A DNA stretch of 11,620 nt from an uncultured Sphingomonas sp. (GTDB lineage: Bacteria > Pseudomonadota > Alphaproteobacteria > Sphingomonadales > Sphingomonadaceae): the NCBI GenBank assembly GCA_934555855.1, contig CAKTFL010000022.1, forward strand, positions 1 to 11,620, written 5' to 3'. Positions 7,258-11,620 of the stretch are shown piece after piece (the stretch's first letter is position 1; each line of letters starts with the position of its first letter). A model generated the notes under the pieces. It ran no database searches. It saw nothing but the letters and a program-made list of their open reading frames with translations, and was not told the DNA's origin. A program made the position numbers and the translations under genes.

Positions 7258-8073
7258 GTGCCCGAACTCCCCGAAGTCGAAACCACCGTGCGCGGCCTTG
7301 CTCCGGTCCTTGCCGGCCAGATGCTGACCCTTGTCGAACCGCGCCGGGCGGAGCTTCGCAAGGCGATCCCGGTCGACCTGCGCCAGCGAATGACGGGAGC
7401 GGTCGTCACGAGTCTTGGTCGGCGGGCCAAATACGGGCTGATCGACACCAATCGCGGCGACACCATGATCTTTCACCTGGGCATGTCGGGCCGGTGGCGA
7501 GTGGATCCGGGCGAGGTGCTGGCGCACGACCATCTGCTGTTCGAAACGGGGCAGGGGCGGCGGCTGGCGCTCAACGACCCTCGCCGGTTCGGCTTTATCG
7601 ACCTGGTGCGGACGGACGACCTTGCCGCCTACTCGCCTTTTGTGGCCATGGGGCCCGAGCCGCTGGGCGATGCGTTCGACGGCGCCTATCTCGGCCGGGT
7701 GCTGGATGGGCGCGCGGCGCCGATAAAGGCGATGCTGCTGGATCAGCGGATCGTGGCGGGGCTGGGCAACATCTACGTCTGTGAGGCGCTGCACATGGCG
7801 CGAATCGCGCCGTCGCGCGCCGCCGGACAGATTGCCCGCGGGCGGCTGGACGGGCTGGTCGAGGCGGTGAAGCAGGTACTGCTCGCCGCGATCGAGGCAG
7901 GGGGATCAAGCCTGCGCGATTATGTCCGGCCTGACGGCGAACTTGGTTATTTCTCAAAGCAATGGCGCGTCTATGGCCGCGAGGGCGAGCCGTGCGGGTG
8001 CGGCGGTCCGGTCAGCCGCCGGGTGGAGGCCGGGCGGTCCACTTTCTGGTGTCCCGCCTGTCAGCGCGGTTGA
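7258..8073 (+). CDS. mutM: formamidopyrimidine-DNA glycosylase (Fpg)
   Basis: A base-excision-repair enzyme that removes 8-oxoguanine and formamidopyrimidines and nicks the abasic site. 271 residues, normal. The start is GTG (7258-7260), which gives the mandatory MPELPEVET: after Met removal, Pro is the catalytic nucleophile and Glu the next catalytic residue. Also visible are K58 in RRAKYG, HLGMSGRW (loop inserted into DNA), the helix-two-turn-helix DQRIVAGLGNIYVCEAL, and a C-terminal zinc finger with the conserved Arg in GRSTFWCPACQR. The first zinc pair is C-x-C (EPCGCGG) rather than the E. coli-type C-x2-C. An ATG at 7253 is out of frame and cannot be the start. No clear Shine-Dalgarno is seen. 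It is divergent from ubiE. Confidence 0.97.
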   Translation: MPELPEVETTVRGLAPVLAGQMLTLVEPRRAELRKAIPVDLRQRMTGAVVTSLGRRAKYGLIDTNRGDTMIFHLGMSGRWRVDPGEVLAHDHLLFETGQGRRLALNDPRRFGFIDLVRTDDLAAYSPFVAMGPEPLGDAFDGAYLGRVLDGRAAPIKAMLLDQRIVAGLGNIYVCEALHMARIAPSRAAGQIARGRLDGLVEAVKQVLLAAIEAGGSSLRDYVRPDGELGYFSKQWRVYGREGEPCGCGGPVSRRVEAGRSTFWCPACQRG

Positions 8074-8162
8074 CCTGAAGGGCGGCAATCGGTAGGGGCG
8101 GCAGCTTCATGAGGGTGCGGGCCATTCCTGCGCTCCGCATCTTATCGGGATCAGAGGCAAGA

Positions 8163-8426
8163 ATGGCGAACACGCCGCAAGCGAAGAAGCGCATCCGTCG
8201 CAACCAGGCCCGTGCCGCCATCAACGGTGCTCGCACCAGCCGTATTCGCACCTTCGTCAAGAAGGTCGAGGCTGCTCTTGCCGCTGGTGACAAGACCGCC
8301 GCGACCACCGCACTCGCCGAGGCACAGCCGGAAATGGCTCGCGGCGTCGCCAAGGGCGTTCTGCACAAGAACACCGCCAGCCGGAAGTTCAGCCGTCTGA
8401 CCAAGCGGGTTGCTGCGCTCGCCTGA
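8163..8426 (+). CDS. rpsT: 30S ribosomal protein S20
   Basis: Binds 16S rRNA early in small-subunit assembly. 87 residues, strongly basic and Ala-rich, with the S20 opening [16 protein letters not shown], the central [14 protein letters not shown] and the conserved C-terminal [24 protein letters not shown] chose ATG 8163 rather than the in-frame ATG 18 codons upstream (8109) because S20 universally begins MANT/S and GAGG lies five bases before it. It is monocistronic: 89 nt after mutM, and followed by a canonical terminator. I see no confident promoter in 8074-8162. rpsT next to dnaA is a familiar alphaproteobacterial arrangement. Confidence 0.98.
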   Translation: MANTPQAKKRIRRNQARAAINGARTSRIRTFVKKVEAALAAGDKTAATTALAEAQPEMARGVAKGVLHKNTASRKFSRLTKRVAALA

Positions 8427-8449
8427 TTCACGATCCTTACCGTTCGTAG

Positions 8450-8481
8450 AAGCCCGTCGGCACTTGCCGGCGGGCTTTTTT
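8450..8481 (+). terminator. Rho-independent terminator of rpsT
   Basis: AAGCCCGTCGGC (8450-8461) pairs with GCCGGCGGGCTT (8466-8477) around ACTT, with one G-U pair, and runs into six T (8476-8481). It lies 24 nt after the rpsT stop and separates rpsT from dnaA transcription. Confidence 0.93.
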
Positions 8482-8616
8482 CATGTCCGCGGCAGACCGG
8501 CGGAAACAGGATCGAAAAGGCAGGACTTGCCGCGATTCGCATCTCGCGGTTCCCGAGTCTCTGCAGCAGAAACCTATGGAAAATCCCGCGATCTCAGAGG
8601 CTTGTTAAATAGTTGA

Positions 8617-8667
8617 ACGCAATTCCGGGGCTGCGGCGAGTCAAGCCGCTTTATTTCAGAATTGCGT
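8617..8667. repeat. nested inverted repeat upstream of the dnaA promoter
   Basis: The outer arms ACGCAATTC (8617-8625) and GAATTGCGT (8659-8667) are perfect 9-bp complements. Inside them, GCGGC (8633-8637) and GCCGC (8645-8649) form a second stem whose 7-base loop contains a GANTC site (8638-8642). It lies 13 nt before the candidate -35, in the position of an operator or a structural element. No T-tract follows, so it is not a simple terminator. Confidence 0.8.
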
Positions 8668-8679
8668 CCGCCAGCGGCC

Positions 8680-8707
8680 TTGATCGACTCAGGCCAGGGT
8701 TCATAAT
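8680..8707 (+). promoter_or_regulatory. candidate sigma70-type dnaA promoter
   Basis: TTGATC (8680-8685) as -35 and CATAAT (8702-8707, five of six matches to TATAAT) as -10, with a 16-base spacer. GACTC, a GANTC site, begins right after the -35. Initiation near 8714 would give a dnaA leader of about 140 nt containing the three hairpins at 8762-8833. It is the best match in the spacer but unproven. Confidence 0.45.
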
Positions 8708-8761
8708 CAGCCTCCGCAGCCGCCATCCGGCGCTGCGTTCGATCACAGCTGAACATGCCGC

Positions 8762-8833
8762 GCGGTTCGGGGGCGAACCGCTTGGGGGGATGTTTTTGTG
8801 TCATGACCATCCCCTGCGGAACAGGTGTTCCGC
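8762..8833 (+). promoter_or_regulatory. structured dnaA 5' leader: three consecutive perfect hairpins
   Basis: Hairpin 1 is GCGGTTCG (8762-8769) with CGAACCGC (8774-8781), loop GGGG. Hairpin 2 is GGGGATG (8786-8792) with CATCCCC (8808-8814), 15-base loop. Hairpin 3 is GCGGAACA (8816-8823) with TGTTCCGC (8826-8833); as RNA this is seven pairs around AGGT. They are separated by 4 and 1 bases and end 7 bases before the ribosome site. TGTTCC (8826-8831) can instead pair with a second GGAACA (8835-8840) that abuts the ribosome site, so two mutually exclusive folds exist. Pairings are read from sequence; a regulatory role is inferred. Confidence 0.6.
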
Positions 8834-8840
8834 GGGAACA

Positions 8841-8846
8841 GGAGAG
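8841..8846 (+). promoter_or_regulatory. dnaA ribosome binding site
   Basis: GGAGAG with six bases to GTG 8853. This decides the dnaA start in favour of the GTG over the in-frame ATG at 8790, which has only a G-run directly touching it. Confidence 0.85.
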
Positions 8847-8851
8847 CTTTG

Positions 8852-8860
8852 TGTGAATAA
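8852..8860 (-). promoter_or_regulatory. DnaA box covering the dnaA start codon
   Basis: TGTGAATAA on the + strand is TTATTCACA on the - strand, an exact match to the DnaA box consensus TTATNCACA. It includes the GTG initiation codon (8853-8855) and the next codon. DnaA commonly represses its own gene; here binding would block elongation or sit at the very start of translation. It is the only perfect box I found around dnaA. Confidence 0.6.
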
Positions 8861-10301
8861 AGGGCCGGCCAAATTGCAGGGAAGCGACGCGCAACGGGCC
8901 TGGGCTCTGGTGCGTGCATCCCTGCGCGAGTCGGCCGGCGCGCGCCTGTTCGACCAATGGTTGAAGCCGATGGAGCTGATCGACGATGGCGATCGGGAAG
9001 GTATCCGTCTCGCGCTGCCCTCGCCATTCATGACCAACTGGGTTCGCAACCATTATCAGGACCGGCTGGTGCTGGAGTTCCGCCAGGCGCTGCCCGGCGT
9101 CCGCAGCGTGTCGATCGAGACCTGCGCGCCCGGCCCCGTGCTGAACGTGATGAGCGCGGATCCGGCCGACGCCACGCCGAGCACCGAACCCGCCGCCGCT
9201 GAGGTCCAGCCGGAGCCGATGGACATCGCTGCGCCGGCAATGGCGGACGCGCCGGCCGTGCCGGTCGCCCTGGCAGAGCGTCCCGCGCTCGATCCCCGCT
9301 ACACCTTCGCCCGATTTGTGGTGGACCCGTCAAACCGCGTCGCCTTCAACGCCGCCAGGCTGATGGCGGAGAACGGCCCGGCGCGGTTCAGTCCGCTGTT
9401 CCTTCACGCGGGCACGGGGCAGGGCAAGACCCATCTGATGCACGCGATCGCCCATGCCTATCTGGAGGTCCGGCCGGACGCCAAGGTGCTGTGCATGTCG
9501 GCCGAGCGCTTCATGTTTGACTTCGTCGCGGCGATGCGCGCGCGCGACACCTTCGCCTTCAAGATGCGGCTGCGCTCGGCGGATCTGCTGCTCATCGACG
9601 ATCTTCAGTTCATCGCCGGCAAGGACGCGACCCAGGAGGAGTTCTTCCATACGGTCAACGAGATCATGGGGGCAGGCAAGCGGCTGGTGATCACCGCCGA
9701 CCGCTCTCCCCAGGCGCTGGAGGGTGTCGAGGCGCGCATCGTGTCGCGGCTCGGCGCCGGGCTGGTCGCGGACATCAAGGCGCCGGGAATCGAGCTCAGG
9801 CGCGCGATCCTGACCGCCAAGCTGTCCGAACTGCCCGAGGTGAGCGTGCCCGCCGATGTGTTGGACATGCTGGCGAGCCGCATTCACACCAACATCCGCG
9901 AGCTTGAGGGCGCGCTGAACCGCGTCGTCGCCTATGCCCAGCTGACCGGCGAGCGCATCGACCTGTCCTTTGCGACTCAGACGCTAGGCGACGTGCTGAG
10001 GGGCGCGCAGAGGCGGGTTACAATCGACGAGATTCAGAAGCTGGTCAGCCAGCATTTCGAGTTGAAGCCGCTCGACCTCGTTTCCGCACGTCGATCGCGC
10101 AATGTCGCGCGGCCGCGTCAGATCGCCATGTACCTGGCCAAGCGGCTGACCACCCGCTCGCTGCCCGAAATCGGACGCAAGTTCGGCGGGCGCGATCACT
10201 CCACGGTGATCCACGCGGTCCGCAAGGTCGAGGAGTTGCGCGAGACCGATCGTGAGATCGACGCCGCCGTCCGGGTGCTGCTGCGCGACCTGGAGGCCTG
10301 A
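8853..10301 (+). CDS. dnaA: chromosomal replication initiator protein DnaA
   Basis: An AAA+ ATPase that binds DnaA boxes, melts the origin and loads the replicative helicase. 482 residues from GTG. Domain I (1 to about 95) includes LFDQWLKPM and FMTNWVRNHY. A short Ala/Pro/Glu-rich domain II linker covers about 100-145. Domain III has Walker A GTGQGKTHL (187-195, K192), Walker B LLIDDLQF (D249, D250), sensor 1 ITADRSPQ, the arginine-finger region ARIVSRLGAGLVADI and sensor 2 NIRELEGALNRV. Domain IV is the DNA-binding domain, ending with PRQIAMYLAKRLT and the signature GGRDHSTVIHAVRK (445-458). The start rests on GGAGAG six bases upstream and on domain I beginning correctly; an in-frame ATG 21 codons upstream would add an unconserved tail encoded by the leader hairpins. 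The long leader, GANTC sites and start-codon DnaA box suggest tight cell-cycle control. Confidence 0.97.
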   Translation: MNKGPAKLQGSDAQRAWALVRASLRESAGARLFDQWLKPMELIDDGDREGIRLALPSPFMTNWVRNHYQDRLVLEFRQALPGVRSVSIETCAPGPVLNVMSADPADATPSTEPAAAEVQPEPMDIAAPAMADAPAVPVALAERPALDPRYTFARFVVDPSNRVAFNAARLMAENGPARFSPLFLHAGTGQGKTHLMHAIAHAYLEVRPDAKVLCMSAERFMFDFVAAMRARDTFAFKMRLRSADLLLIDDLQFIAGKDATQEEFFHTVNEIMGAGKRLVITADRSPQALEGVEARIVSRLGAGLVADIKAPGIELRRAILTAKLSELPEVSVPADVLDMLASRIHTNIRELEGALNRVVAYAQLTGERIDLSFATQTLGDVLRGAQRRVTIDEIQKLVSQHFELKPLDLVSARRSRNVARPRQIAMYLAKRLTTRSLPEIGRKFGGRDHSTVIHAVRKVEELRETDREIDAAVRVLLRDLEA

Positions 10302-10354
10302 TCGGCCGTCCGGTTGCCGGGGCGGCGACAGCGCAGACTGTGTCTTACGCTTTT

Positions 10355-10379
10355 TGCAATCGCCCCGGCTCAGATTGCA
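10355..10379. repeat. inverted repeat 53 nt downstream of dnaA
   Basis: TGCAATC (10355-10361) and GATTGCA (10373-10379) are perfect 7-bp arms with an 11-base loop, followed by only TTTG. It could be a weak dnaA 3' end. It lacks the GC content and T-run of a convincing terminator. Confidence 0.4.
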
Positions 10380-10413
10380 TTTGCGACAATTACGATCCGG
10401 CAACACATGTCAT

Positions 10414-10437
10414 GCAAGTGCTGCACCGCAGCATTGC
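10414..10437 (+). promoter_or_regulatory. bulged hairpin just upstream of the small-ORF ribosome site
   Basis: GCAA (10414-10417) plus TGCTGC (10419-10424) pair with GCAGCA (10428-10433) plus TTGC (10434-10437) around ACC, with G10418 bulged. This gives ten pairs, ending 3 nt before GGAGG at 10441. Confidence 0.5.
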
Positions 10438-10450
10438 CATGGAGGTTCAC

Positions 10451-10510
10451 GTGTTCAGTCTGATTTCATTTATCCTGTCCGCCCGGAAGCTGGCGACGAC
10501 GGCCAACTAA
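10451..10510 (+). CDS. possible 19-residue small protein between dnaA and trpS
   Basis: GTG (10451-10453) runs to TAA (10508-10510) and would encode MFSLISFILSARKLATTAN. A near-ideal GGAGG (10441-10445) stands five bases before the GTG, and this is what drew attention. The N-terminal half is hydrophobic (FSLISFIL) and the rest is basic and polar, a shape seen in small membrane-associated peptides and type I toxins. An in-frame ATG at 10439 would give 23 residues but overlaps that ribosome site. A bulged hairpin ends 3 nt before the GGAGG, and a GC-rich hairpin starts 9 nt after the stop. No gene lies downstream on the same strand in the window, so it is not obviously a leader peptide. I do not recognise the family; chance is a real alternative at this length. 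Confidence 0.35.
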   Translation: MFSLISFILSARKLATTAN

Positions 10511-10519
10511 GCTGCTTAT

Positions 10520-10558
10520 GGCACCTCCCTCCGGAGGTGCCCCGGCACCAGAGTGCCG
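10520..10558. terminator. paired GC-rich hairpins after the small ORF
   Basis: GGCACCTCC (10520-10528) with GGAGGTGCC (10533-10541), loop CTCC, is a perfect 9-bp stem. It is followed one base later by CGGCAC (10543-10548) with GTGCCG (10553-10558), loop CAGA. Neither has a T-tract on either strand. They could end a short transcript or stabilise its 3' end, or be part of a structured RNA. Confidence 0.4.
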
Positions 10559-10661
10559 CATCAACACACTCGGTCATGAGCAGGTCGAGCATCTTCCCTG
10601 CCGAGATGACGGATCAGGTCCGACGATCAAGTACGGCCCCGTCCTGTTCTGATGGAACGTC

Positions 10662-10681
10662 GCTCCCGCATCTGCGGGAGC
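10662..10681. repeat. perfect 8-bp hairpin in the dnaA-trpS spacer
   Basis: GCTCCCGC (10662-10669) pairs with GCGGGAGC (10674-10681) around ATCT. No T-run follows on either side. It stands alone between the small-ORF hairpins and the REP-like palindrome; no function is assigned. Confidence 0.5.
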
Positions 10682-10727
10682 TGGTCCTTACGGCAACACG
10701 ACCGACTTAAAGCAGGATTACTTCAGC

Positions 10728-10820
10728 GCGAACGCCCCCCGGTTCGCCCGAGGAGAGGCTGAGCAAGTCGAAGGCTGTTGTCTTCAAGACGGCAGTTCGA
10801 CAAGCTCAATGCCTCCTCGG
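10728..10820. repeat. REP-like palindromic element downstream of trpS
   Basis: The arms at 10748-10772 and 10796-10820 match as inverted repeats at 19 of 25 positions, ending in GTCGAA and TTCGAC. They are centred on GTCTT-C-AAGAC (10780-10790). A flanking inverted repeat GCGAAC (10728-10733) / GTTCGC (10742-10747) abuts the left arm. TTCGACAAGCTCA-type palindromes recur between genes in sphingomonads and other GC-rich proteobacteria (general knowledge, copy number not checked). It lies 32 nt past the trpS stop and may serve as that gene's 3' terminator or mRNA stabiliser. The remaining bases of 10302-10852 show nothing else I can support. Confidence 0.6.
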
Positions 10821-10852
10821 CACGGCCGGGTCAGTGTAACAGTCATTGCACT

Positions 10853-11620
10853 CTATATCTGAAGGCCGATCGCCTGCTGCGCTGCGGCGAGGGTCGGGGC
10901 CGCCAGCCTGCGCGCCCTTTCCGCGCCGGCCCGCAGCGTCGCCGCCACGGCTTCGCGATCATTCAGCAGCTCGGCGAGCTTTGTCCGGATCGGCGACAGC
11001 GTCGCGATAGTCAGGTCGGCCAGCGCGGGCTTGAACACGCCGAATCCCTTGCCCGCGAACTCGGCCAGCACCTCCGGCGGCGCGCGGTCGGCCAATGCGG
11101 CGTAGATGGTGACGAGGTTCTTCGCCTCCGGCCGGCCATCCAGTGCGTCCATGGCGTCCGGCAGCGGCTCGGGATCGGTCTTCGCCCGCTTCAGCTTCTG
11201 GGCGATGGCGTCATCGTCATCGATCAGGTTGATCCGCGATGCGTCGGACGGGTCGGACTTTGACATTTTCGCCGTGCCGTCGCGCAGGCTCATCACCCGC
11301 GGCGCTTCCTTGGAGATATAGGGCTCCGGGAGGGTGAACAGCTCCACGCCGAAATCGGTGTTGAACTTGGTCGCGATATCGCGGGCAAGCTCCAGATGCT
11401 GTTTCTGGTCGTCGCCGACCGGCACGTGCGTCGCCTGATAGGCGAGTACGTCGGCCGCCTGGAGGACGGGATAGGTGAACAGGCCGACCGACTGACCCTC
11501 GCGGTTCTTGCCGGCCTTGTCCTTCCACTGCGTCATGCGGTTCAGCCAGCCGATGCGCGCGGTGCCGCCGAGCAGCCAGGCGAGCTCCGAATGGGCGGGC
11601 ACTCGCGCTTGGTTGAACAG
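10853..11620 (-). CDS. trpS: tryptophan-tRNA ligase, C-terminal part (5' end outside window)
   Basis: Charges tRNA-Trp with tryptophan through a Trp-AMP intermediate. 255 residues are visible, open to the right edge and ending at TAG (10853-10855). A full protein has about 335-345, so the N-terminal Rossmann part with the HIGH-type motif is missing. Seen in order are RVPAHSELAWLL, NRMTQWKDK, SVGLFTYPVLQAADVLAY, VPVGDDQKQHLELARDIA (class I TrpRS substrate pocket), AKMSKSDPSD (the KMSKS loop) and the helical C-terminus. Nothing suggests a defect. It converges on dnaA across a long spacer, with a REP-like palindrome beginning 32 nt downstream of its stop. Confidence 0.97.
   Translation of the reverse strand: MFNQARVPAHSELAWLLGGTARIGWLNRMTQWKDKAGKNREGQSVGLFTYPVLQAADVLAYQATHVPVGDDQKQHLELARDIATKFNTDFGVELFTLPEPYISKEAPRVMSLRDGTAKMSKSDPSDASRINLIDDDDAIAQKLKRAKTDPEPLPDAMDALDGRPEAKNLVTIYAALADRAPPEVLAEFAGKGFGVFKPALADLTIATLSPIRTKLAELLNDREAVAATLRAGAERARRLAAPTLAAAQQAIGLQI

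Larger units (their letters stand above)
8425..8690. promoter_or_regulatory. cluster of five GANTC (CcrM-type) sites upstream of dnaA
   Basis: GANTC occurs at 8425-8429, 8534-8538, 8555-8559, 8638-8642 and 8686-8690. At random about one would be expected in 266 bp, and the 551-nt spacer after dnaA has none that I can find. GANTC is the site of the cell-cycle methylase CcrM in alphaproteobacteria, and Caulobacter dnaA transcription is known to respond to promoter methylation. The last site lies within the candidate dnaA promoter spacer. The sites are seen; regulation is inferred. Confidence 0.55.

Noticed and set aside
8604..8618. CtrA site TTAA-N7-TTAA
   Set aside because: TTAA is followed seven bases later by AACG, so the second half is absent.
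8816..8840. LexA-type operator (GTTC/GAAC half-sites) before dnaA
   Set aside because: Alphaproteobacterial LexA boxes need GTTC repeated with 7-base spacing; the two GAAC here are 13 bases apart.
8790..8852. In-frame ATG 21 codons upstream as the dnaA start
   Set aside because: A G-run touches the ATG directly with no spacing, the extension is encoded by leader hairpins and does not resemble DnaA domain I, and GTG 8853 has GGAGAG at six bases.
8427..8852. Chromosomal origin (oriC) upstream of dnaA
   Set aside because: Only one perfect DnaA box, no box cluster and no clear AT-rich unwinding stretch. A regulatory region explains the signals better, though I cannot exclude an origin nearby.
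10470..10478. TTATCCTGT as a DnaA box
   Set aside because: Only the first six of nine positions match and it lies inside the candidate small ORF.
10252..10710. 152-residue + strand open frame after dnaA
   Set aside because: It overlaps the dnaA end in another frame, has Cys/His/Arg-rich composition, no ribosome site and no recognisable domain.
1..11620. CRISPR array, tRNA or rRNA genes, insertion sequence, phage or defence genes
   Set aside because: No spaced repeats, cloverleaf, transposase or phage-like protein was recognised; nearly all coding space is housekeeping genes.

Overview
This is GC-rich bacterial DNA carrying housekeeping genes. Protein style and gene order point to an alphaproteobacterium, most likely Sphingomonadaceae (Sphingomonas-like). 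The clues are ubiquinone genes (ubiE, ubiB) next to mutM, then coaBC, dut and a moeB-type gene on the same strand, with rpsT followed by dnaA. GTG starts are common. The assignment comes from recognising sequence families, not from a database search.

Layout, left to right. (1) The 3' part of galU (+), cut by the left edge, ends in a 165-nt convergent spacer with two hairpins. (2) A leftward run of seven genes on the - strand reads, in transcription order, ubiE, ubiB, a polytopic membrane protein of unknown function, coaBC, dut, a small exported TonB-C-like protein and moeB/thiF-type adenylyltransferase. Four of them (membrane protein, coaBC, dut, exported protein) are chained by three ATGA stop/start overlaps, so this is almost certainly one operon. 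(3) An 88-nt divergent spacer between ubiE (-) and mutM (+) is mostly a 33-bp sequence repeated twice in tandem. (4) mutM (+) and rpsT (+), the latter with a textbook terminator. (5) A 426-nt spacer before dnaA is dense with signals: GANTC sites, a nested inverted repeat, a sigma70-like promoter, three back-to-back perfect hairpins in the predicted leader, a strong ribosome binding site, and a perfect DnaA box covering the GTG start codon. (6) dnaA (+), complete. (7) A 551-nt spacer holds a possible 19-codon small ORF with a strong ribosome binding site, several perfect hairpins and a REP-like palindrome. (8) The 3' part of trpS (-), cut by the right edge.

The genes cover ubiquinone biosynthesis (ubiE, ubiB), coenzyme A biosynthesis (coaBC), nucleotide-pool and DNA hygiene (dut, mutM), sulfur-carrier activation (moeB), UDP-glucose supply (galU), translation (rpsT, trpS) and replication initiation (dnaA). 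I found no phage, insertion sequence, CRISPR, toxin-antitoxin pair or defence island. The candidates for undescribed biology are regulatory: the dnaA upstream region, the structured small-ORF region downstream of dnaA, and the duplicated element between ubiE and mutM.
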